Positions 1 through 4,755 of a DNA stretch of 7,755 bases are shown here, in pieces; within the stretch, counting starts at the first letter, position 1, and each line of letters begins with the position of its first letter. The notes beneath the pieces are model-generated. The model was not told where the DNA came from. It saw nothing but the letters and a program-made list of their open reading frames with translations, and searched no databases. The translations under genes were made by a program, and so were the position numbers. The DNA is from an uncultured Lachnospiraceae bacterium (GTDB lineage: Bacteria > Bacillota > Clostridia > Lachnospirales > Lachnospiraceae). Location of the stretch: contig CAMOZD010000048.1 of the NCBI GenBank assembly GCA_946630645.1, positions 1 to 7,755 of the forward strand, given 5' to 3'.

Positions 1-906
1 GTATTCCTTCTCGTTCTTTTCCTCAAGAAGAGCATGCTCTGCGCGGGCCGTAGCAATTACCGCCCGGTCATTTGCCGCCTCGACCTGTCTGGCAACAGCA
101 GCCGCAACCGCCTCATCATGAAGTTTTTCCGTTTCAGACGGAGCTGACTCCATCGCGCGTTCCCATTTCATTCCGACCGGCAGGGAAGGAAGTGCAAATG
201 TATGCGGCTCCCAGTAAGCATTAAATCCGATATAAATGTATACTTTTTCCTCACCGGCATAAGCACCGTTCAGCATGACACCCAGTGATCTCGCATTCGG
301 ATCCTCGATAAAATACCAGGCCTTGGAATCATGAAATGAAATATCCGGATAACCGAGATTTCTGTAATCTGTTCCGCGAAGTCCTGTCTCCGGATGAAGG
401 ATCGGGTGCTCTTTGCGGAATGAGATCAGCTGCTTCGCAAAGTCAGTGATATCCCTGAATCTGCCTGTCTTATCCCAGTTCACCCAACCCATCGGGTCAT
501 CACAGCAGTAGGCATTATTGTTCCCGTCCTGAGAATTTCCGAACTCGTCACCGGCGTAAATGAGAGGTATTCCCTGGGCCAGCAGGCAGTAAGAGAGAGC
601 ATTTTTTATCTGCTTTTTTCTCTGGGAAATTGTATTTTTCCTCTTTGTCGGACCTTCAATACCGCCAACACCTTCCAGCCAGGTGGTACTCATGATATTC
701 TGGTCAATCATGACATCCCTGTAAGCACCTTTAAACCCTTCAATTCCTCCTGTCTGCTTCGGTCCTATCATAAAAGGTGGATAATCATCAATGAGACTCA
801 GATTCTCATTGTCACCAATGGAGAAGTCATACATCAACACCATAGACTGTTTATCATCGTCGTAAAGGTACACTTTCTTGTCTTCTTCGTACCATGCTCC
901 CACTTT
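1..906 (-). CDS. GH13 glycogen-debranching-type protein, C-terminal part (both ends missing)
   Basis: An uninterrupted minus-strand frame runs from the left window edge to about position 906. The middle matches the debranching branch of GH13 (GlgX, isoamylase, type I pullulanase): IEGPTKRKN (about 660-634), then ALSYCLLAQGIPLIYAGDEF (600-541), GNSQDGNNNAYC (540-505) and MGWVNWDK (490-469). Family members with these motifs cleave alpha-1,6 branches of glycogen or starch in the cytoplasm. Downstream is a C-terminal beta-sandwich (YIYIGFNAYWEPHTFALPSLP, 240-178) and then a strongly Ala/Glu-rich stretch (about 120-1) that runs off the window, so the true C-terminus is not seen. The N-terminal (beta/alpha)8 half is missing because the sequence switches to deoD near 905-917; the frame meets a stop at 946-948 with no plausible start. 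The segment expected to carry conserved region IV reads SIGDNENL (822-799), with Gly where His is usual. The family is fairly sure; activity is doubtful. Confidence 0.75.
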
Positions 907-1541
907 TGTCAAGGAAGGAGAATTATCTGGTAAATCCGGTTCTTTTTAACGATGTCCGCAATATGCTGGGCTATACCGGAACCTTCCTGGGTAAGGAGGT
1001 CTCTGTCATGGGATCTGGTATGGGTATCCCTTCCATGGTCCTCTATGCCCATGAGCTGTATAACTTTTTCGGCGTAGACATGATTATCCGCGTGGGCTCC
1101 GCGGGAGCCATCCAGGATGATATCCAGCTCAAGGATGTAATCATCACAGAATCCGCCATCACCAATTCTGCCTGTCCCCAGGTCTTTAGTCCCGATGGCA
1201 GCCTGAAACCTACGGCAGACCCGAAGCTTCTCGCTACTGCCCAGCAGGTAGCTAAGGAGCTTAAGGTTCCCATTCAGGCAGGCAGTGTCTTCACCACGGA
1301 TTATTTCTACAATCCGGACCCCAAGGCCATCGAGAAGGCAAAGGCCAAGGGCATGCTGGCCGTTGAGATGGAGACCGCCGGCCTCTACCTCTGCGCCAAG
1401 GCAAATAAGAAAAAGGCCCTGTCGGTTCTCAGTATCTCTGACAATGTCAGCACCGGCGAGGTCCTCTCTCCCGAAGAGATCAGGGAAGGCTTTAACGACA
1501 TGATGAGGATCGCCTTAGTTACAGCCGTCTGCAATCTTTAA
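894..1541 (+). CDS. deoD: Purine nucleoside phosphorylase DeoD-type, 5'-truncated at a junction
   Basis: This is a hexameric NP-I family phosphorylase, which splits inosine, guanosine, adenosine and their deoxy forms with phosphate into base and (deoxy)ribose-1-phosphate. Counting from the ATG at 894 (215 residues), the visible family features are NDVRNMLGYTGT (19-30, Arg22 equivalent to E. coli Arg43), VMGSGMGIPS (38-47), IIRVGSAGA (64-72, Arg66 equivalent to Arg87), VEMETAG (157-163, ribose contacts) and the catalytic Asp183 in SISD with Arg197 in EEIREGF. Homology starts only at about residue 9 (ENYLVNPV, nucleotide 918). The first eight residues are antisense to the neighbouring GH13 gene, so the ATG is accidental. 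E. coli DeoD has about 239 residues; the roughly 30 missing here hold the GDP-type phosphate loop and the His donated to the neighbouring subunit. As it stands the gene has no promoter or ribosome binding site and would be inactive. The identity is sure. A U-tailed terminator follows at 1588-1630. Confidence 0.88.
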   Translation: MLPLLSRKENYLVNPVLFNDVRNMLGYTGTFLGKEVSVMGSGMGIPSMVLYAHELYNFFGVDMIIRVGSAGAIQDDIQLKDVIITESAITNSACPQVFSPDGSLKPTADPKLLATAQQVAKELKVPIQAGSVFTTDYFYNPDPKAIEKAKAKGMLAVEMETAGLYLCAKANKKKALSVLSISDNVSTGEVLSPEEIREGFNDMMRIALVTAVCNL

Positions 1542-1587
1542 AAATGTATTTTCAAATGAATTTTTATAATTTAAAATGAAAACAATT

Positions 1588-1630
1588 AATGGATGTCAAC
1601 TGCAGAAAACAGTCTGGCATCCATTTTTTA
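1588..1630 (+). terminator. Rho-independent terminator of deoD
   Basis: The left arm ATGGATGTCAACTG (1589-1602) pairs with CAGTCTGGCATCCAT (1610-1624). There are 14 pairs including one G-T wobble, a single bulged C at 1614, and a seven-base loop. A run of T follows (1624-1629). It lies 47 bases after the deoD stop codon in the orientation expected for plus-strand transcription. Confidence 0.85.
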
Positions 1631-1683
1631 TGTTTCGGAACTTCCTTGATTATTTAAAATATATTTATTTACTCATGGAATCA

Positions 1684-1713
1684 GGAAAACCGGCCTCAGC
1701 GAAGCCGGCTTCC
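1684..1713 (-). terminator. Terminator of the ahcY operon, possibly bidirectional
   Basis: CCGGC (1690-1694) pairs with GCCGG (1704-1708) around a nine-base loop. GGAA (1684-1687 on the plus strand) and TTCC (1710-1713) add flanking complementarity. Read on the minus strand the hairpin is followed by TTTTCC, and it sits about 30 bases after the ahcY stop codon. The T-run is short, so it is weaker than the facing deoD terminator. The reverse direction is followed only by a pyrimidine-rich tract. Confidence 0.6.
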
Positions 1714-1738
1714 TTTCCTCTTTTACTTTATATGTCTT

Positions 1739-2983
1739 TTACACAGACCAGCCGGACAGGTAGGCCTCCTGGTCCTCCGTCAGCTTGTCGATCTCCAGTC
1801 CCATGGCTTCCAGCTTATATCTGCCGATAGTATCATCGATGGAGTCAGGAACCTGGTAGACCTTTTTCTCCAGGGAATCCCGGTGGTCGGCCAGCCACTT
1901 AAGACTCAAGGCCTGGACAGCAAAGGACATATCCATAATCTCAGCCGGATGGCCCATACCGCAGGCCAGGTTAACCAGTCTGCCCTCTCCCAGAACGTTA
2001 AGAGTCTTTCCATTCTTTAAGGTATAGCCAATGATATTATTGCGCTGGAGCTTCTGGGATACGGCAATGTCCCTGAGGCAGGCCACATCAATCTCACAAT
2101 CGAAATGGCCGGCATTACAAAGGATGGCATTATCCTTCATTTCAAGGAAATGTCTCTCCACAATGACGTCCTTACAGCCAGTTACGGTAACAAAGAAATC
2201 TCCCAGCTTTGCGGCGTCATCCATCTTCATGATCCGGAAGCCGTCCATGGTGGCATCCAGGGCTTTAAAGGGATCAATCTCCGTCACGATCACATTGGCT
2301 CCCATTCCCTTGGCTCTCATGGCAACGCCTTTGCCGCACCAGCCATAGCCGGCTACAACAACGGTCTTGCCGGCCACTATAAGATTGGTGGTATCCATGA
2401 TGGCTGTCCACACAGACTGGCCGGTTCCATACTTATTATCATAATAATGCTTGGCCTTGGCATCATTGACCGCCATCATAGGACAGGGCAGGATTCCCTC
2501 CCGCTCTCTGGCCTTGAGACGGATGATTCCTGTGGTGGTCTCCTCGCAGCCGCCGATCAGCTGGTCGCCGTACTCTTTACATTTTCCCCCTAAAAGGTTG
2601 ATCAGATCTCCTCCGTCGTCGACGATCAGGTGGGGATGACATTTGAGAGTTTCCACCAGGAGCTTCTCATACTCTTCTTCGTTAACCCCGTAGAGGCCGT
2701 AGGTTTCTACGCCCAGCTCTGCGACCGCTGCCGCCACATCATCCTGGGTGGACAGAGGATTGCAGCCAGTCAGGAAGACCTCAGCTCCTCCCTTTTTCAG
2801 AACCAGACCCAGGTTGGAGGTCTTTGCCTCCAAATGGACGGACACGGCAATCCGCAGGCCTTCAAAGGGCTTTTCCTCTTCAAACTGCTTTTCAATCTGG
2901 GATAAAGCCGGCATATGGGACCGGACCCAGTTAATCTTTGTCATCCCTGCAGGAGCCAGGGAAGAATCTTTGATAATGCTCAT
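1739..2983 (-). CDS. ahcY: S-adenosylhomocysteine hydrolase, short Thermotoga/archaeal type
   Basis: This NAD-dependent cytosolic enzyme reversibly cleaves S-adenosylhomocysteine (SAH) to homocysteine and adenosine, relieving product inhibition of methyltransferases. The 414-residue protein is complete. Visible features: substrate-domain HLEAKT (50-55), VDDGGD (121-126), CEETTTG (146-152), NDAKAKHYYDN (173-183, with the Lys178/Asp182 pair and Asn183), the NAD-binding loop GYGWCGKG (212-219) followed by the acidic strand end VTEID, NAGHFDCEI (290-298, catalytic-site His293) and GMGHPAEIMDMSF (342-354). It lacks the roughly 40-residue insertion of many bacterial enzymes and ends in YLSGWSV, without the Lys/Tyr-containing C-terminal tail that reaches the neighbour's NAD in eukaryotic-type enzymes. 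This matches the short Thermotoga/archaeal group. The ATG start is supported by AAGGAG seven bases upstream. It is the second gene of an operon, 40 bases after the deaminase. It may equally hydrolyse S-inosylhomocysteine, as a Methanocaldococcus homologue does. Confidence 0.96.
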   Translation of the reverse strand: MSIIKDSSLAPAGMTKINWVRSHMPALSQIEKQFEEEKPFEGLRIAVSVHLEAKTSNLGLVLKKGGAEVFLTGCNPLSTQDDVAAAVAELGVETYGLYGVNEEEYEKLLVETLKCHPHLIVDDGGDLINLLGGKCKEYGDQLIGGCEETTTGIIRLKAREREGILPCPMMAVNDAKAKHYYDNKYGTGQSVWTAIMDTTNLIVAGKTVVVAGYGWCGKGVAMRAKGMGANVIVTEIDPFKALDATMDGFRIMKMDDAAKLGDFFVTVTGCKDVIVERHFLEMKDNAILCNAGHFDCEIDVACLRDIAVSQKLQRNNIIGYTLKNGKTLNVLGEGRLVNLACGMGHPAEIMDMSFAVQALSLKWLADHRDSLEKKVYQVPDSIDDTIGRYKLEAMGLEIDKLTEDQEAYLSGWSV

Positions 2984-2990
2984 TTATAAT

Positions 2991-2996
2991 CTCCTT
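2991..2996 (-). promoter_or_regulatory. Ribosome binding site of ahcY
   Basis: On the minus strand AAGGAG lies seven bases before the ATG at 2983. It is a near-perfect Shine-Dalgarno sequence and fixes the ahcY start. It sits in the short gap after the deaminase stop, so ahcY has its own translation signal within the operon. Confidence 0.85.
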
Positions 2997-3023
2997 ACTT
3001 AGATGATTTCACGTAGCTGCCCA

Positions 3024-4304
3024 TCAATGAATGAGGTTGGCCTCCACGATCTTACTTACTTCAAAGAATACTCTCTCCTTATCGATGGTCAGCAGGTCAC
3101 GGTTTTTCATAACAAAGCTGCCATTGATCATCACGGAGTCTACCTCAGATCCATTCGCGGAATAGCAGAGGGATGAGATGATATTATTATTAGGGAAAAG
3201 GGACGGACTGTCAAGGTCCACAAATACCAGGTCCGCCCTGGCTCCCTCATGGATACTTCCAATATTCTTATCCTTCAGAGCCTTGCCGGCATGACAGGTG
3301 GCCATCTGTACGATATAGTCTGATGGAATAGCCAGACAATCCCTGGTATGGGCCTTATGCATAAGAGACAGGAGTCCCATCTCCCGGAACATATTTAAGG
3401 TATTATTGCTGGCAGCCCCATCGGTTCCCACACAGACATTAATCCCTGCTTCCCTCATGTCGACCAGGGGAGCGATTCCGTTGCCCAGCTTGGCATTGCT
3501 GGCCACATTGGTGACAATAGTAGCGCCACAGTTCCGGATAATGTCCAGGTCTCCCTCCTGCATCTGGACGCAGTGAGCCAGGATCGTATCAGCATCAAGG
3601 AAGCCGATATCCTTCAAGTAAGCTACCGGAGACTTACCATGGGCCTTGTAACAATCCTCGATCTCCGTCATGCTCTCAGACAGGTGGATCTGCTTCAAAA
3701 AACCATCCTTTTTAGCCGCTTCGCCGATCTGGACCAGCAGTTTCTCCGAGCAGGTATAGATGGCATGGGGGGAAAGGAGGAAGTTCAGCCTGTCAGAGGC
3801 AAATTCTTCTTTTTCTTCCATGGCCTGCTGGTAACGGCTGTAGCCGTCCCCGTAAAGGTCCTCTCCCACCAGACCCCTGCCGATATAAGCCCTCATACCG
3901 GCGTCTCTTGCCGCCAGGGCAGCCTGCCGGTGATACATATGCATATCTACAAAGCAAGTGGTTCCGGTGGTAATCATCTCCAGGCAGCCCAGGAGAGAGG
4001 TCCAGTAGGCTGCTTCCACAGGAAGGTTATCTTCCACAGGCATAACCCGGTTAAAAAGCCAGTCCGTAAAGGGGACATCATCTGCGTAGTTCCTCATCAT
4101 GGTCATATAGGAATGGGTATGCATATTGATGAGGCCCGGCATGATAAGCTTTCTTCTGGCGTCAACTACTTCAAAGTCTTCATCCTCAGAAAATGGCTGG
4201 AAACTGATCCGGCCATCCCGGACAAAGACCGTCTTCTCTTCTGTCTTCAGCCCCTTCTCCAGGCAGGTGAGGATGGTGCCGTTAATAATCTTATAATTTG
4301 CCAA
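3024..4304 (-). CDS. mtaD: 5-methylthioadenosine/S-adenosylhomocysteine deaminase (amidohydrolase)
   Basis: This is a cytosolic metal-dependent amidohydrolase of the TM0936/DadD group, which deaminates the adenine of SAH, methylthioadenosine, 5'-deoxyadenosine or adenosine to hypoxanthine forms. In its 426 residues: an N-terminal beta-sandwich strand set (1-55), then the barrel with MHTH (61-64, ligands His62 and His64), RNYADDVPFTDWL (71-83, typical of this subgroup), SPHAIYTC (178-185), IHLSE (206-210, ligand His207 and catalytic Glu210), AHC (243-245) and GTDGAASNN (293-301, catalytic Asp295). All expected metal and catalytic residues are present. The start is TTG at 4304, with AAAGGA seven bases upstream; no better in-frame start is seen. 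It is the first gene of an operon with ahcY, with a promoter at 4392-4420 and a hairpin in its leader. Being next to ahcY favours SAH or adenosine as substrate. Family assignment is sure; exact substrate is open (mtaD and dadD are both possible names). Confidence 0.92.
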   Translation of the reverse strand: MANYKIINGTILTCLEKGLKTEEKTVFVRDGRISFQPFSEDEDFEVVDARRKLIMPGLINMHTHSYMTMMRNYADDVPFTDWLFNRVMPVEDNLPVEAAYWTSLLGCLEMITTGTTCFVDMHMYHRQAALAARDAGMRAYIGRGLVGEDLYGDGYSRYQQAMEEKEEFASDRLNFLLSPHAIYTCSEKLLVQIGEAAKKDGFLKQIHLSESMTEIEDCYKAHGKSPVAYLKDIGFLDADTILAHCVQMQEGDLDIIRNCGATIVTNVASNAKLGNGIAPLVDMREAGINVCVGTDGAASNNTLNMFREMGLLSLMHKAHTRDCLAIPSDYIVQMATCHAGKALKDKNIGSIHEGARADLVFVDLDSPSLFPNNNIISSLCYSANGSEVDSVMINGSFVMKNRDLLTIDKERVFFEVSKIVEANLIH

Positions 4305-4311
4305 GTTTAGT

Positions 4312-4317
4312 TCCTTT
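4312..4317 (-). promoter_or_regulatory. Ribosome binding site that decides a TTG start
   Basis: AAAGGA within AGAAAGGAAC lies seven bases upstream of TTG at 4302-4304. The encoded start MANYKIING lines up with the usual beginning of the family's first beta strand, so the unusual TTG start is well supported. Confidence 0.75.
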
Positions 4318-4320
4318 CTA

Positions 4321-4340
4321 TGGTCCGGATCTGGTCCGGA
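4321..4340 (-). promoter_or_regulatory. Direct repeat / hairpin in the deaminase leader
   Basis: The nonamer TGGTCCGGA occurs twice (4321-4329 and 4332-4340 on the plus strand), with an 11-base period, close to one helical turn. Each copy contains the palindrome TCCGGA, so the mRNA can fold TCCGGA-CCAGA-TCCGGA into a six-pair stem with a five-base loop just upstream of the Shine-Dalgarno sequence. It could be an operator pair or an RNA element limiting translation. Neither role is shown by the sequence alone, and it matches no riboswitch I recognise. Confidence 0.4.
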
Positions 4341-4391
4341 ATATCTCTTTGACTCCTTTTGGGAGAATTACTTAAATTTACTACGATTCAT

Positions 4392-4420
4392 ATTGTATAA
4401 CAAAAGCTTCTTTATTTCCA
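4392..4420 (-). promoter_or_regulatory. Sigma-70/SigA-type promoter of the deaminase-ahcY operon
   Basis: On the minus strand TGGAAA (4420-4415; four of six matches to TTGACA) is followed by exactly 17 bases and then TACAAT (4397-4392; five of six matches to TATAAT). Transcription would start near 4385, giving a leader of about 80 bases with the TCCGGA hairpin near its end. The local sequence is AT-rich. Confidence 0.55.
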
Positions 4421-4424
4421 CTGG

Positions 4425-4441
4425 AAAAAACCTGGGACAGG
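4425..4441 (-). terminator. Weak intrinsic-terminator-like hairpin
   Basis: On the minus strand CCTG-TCC-CAGG (4441-4431) is followed directly by six T (4430-4425). The stem is only four base pairs, so termination would be weak. Its position after the NRPS and the Ser/Thr-rich remnant, and just before the deaminase promoter, is where a terminator would be expected. Confidence 0.35.
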
Positions 4442-4463
4442 GATATTAACACCCTATTCTTTC

Positions 4464-4691
4464 TCAACAATTCCTGTCTGTTACCGTTGTTCCTTCTGAT
4501 TTGGTCCAGCCATTGGTAACAAGATCTGACCAGGAGCGGGTATACTCGGCACTGGAACTCCAGATATCAGGAACAATGGTTACATTTGTGCCAACCTTCA
4601 CAGAGTTAGAAATGGTATGGCTTTTACTTCCTGAGATGCTGCTGGTCAGGGTTTTGCTGGAGATTTCTGAAACCTGCTGGGCAGCGGTCAC
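4464..4691 (-). pseudogene. Ser/Thr-rich coding remnant, possibly of a secreted beta-rich protein
   Basis: I do not recognise this gene. The frame is open from 4763, overlapping the NRPS stop codon, down to the TGA at 4464, but it has no ATG. The first usable start is a GTG at 4691 without a spaced ribosome binding site, although AAGAGGGGA lies just after the NRPS stop. The peptide is rich in Ser, Thr, Val and alternating polar/apolar residues (for example TLTSSISGSKSHTISNSVKV, then WSSSAEYTRSWSDLV). This is reminiscent of the amphipathic strands of aerolysin/ETX-MTX2 pore formers, but the resemblance is loose. It ends abruptly in DRNC. Another minus-strand frame continues open to 4381-4383 (LISLSQVFSSGNKEAFVIQY), which would fit a frameshift near 4465-4500. 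Most likely it is the remnant of a gene that lost its 5' end and suffered a frameshift; a short real gene is the alternative. Confidence 0.35.
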
Positions 4692-4755
4692 CTTTTCGCC
4701 TGAAAGATTTTTTATGTCGGAGACCGTTTTCTTCTCTACAGAGGAAGATCCCCTC

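Noticed and set aside
3573..4310. Plus-strand open frame of 245 codons opposite the deaminase
   Set aside because: The minus-strand deaminase has all family motifs across the same bases. The antisense translation is low-complexity and resembles nothing known.
4305..4385. SAM or SAH riboswitch in the operon leader
   Set aside because: The leader is only about 80 bases. Apart from one hairpin, none of the conserved junction or pseudoknot sequences of known SAM/SAH riboswitches could be seen.
4362..4393. Possible short leader peptide (ATG AAT CGT AGT AAA TTT AAG TAA) before the deaminase
   Set aside because: It begins at or inside the predicted transcription start region, has no ribosome binding site, and shows no regulatory codon run.
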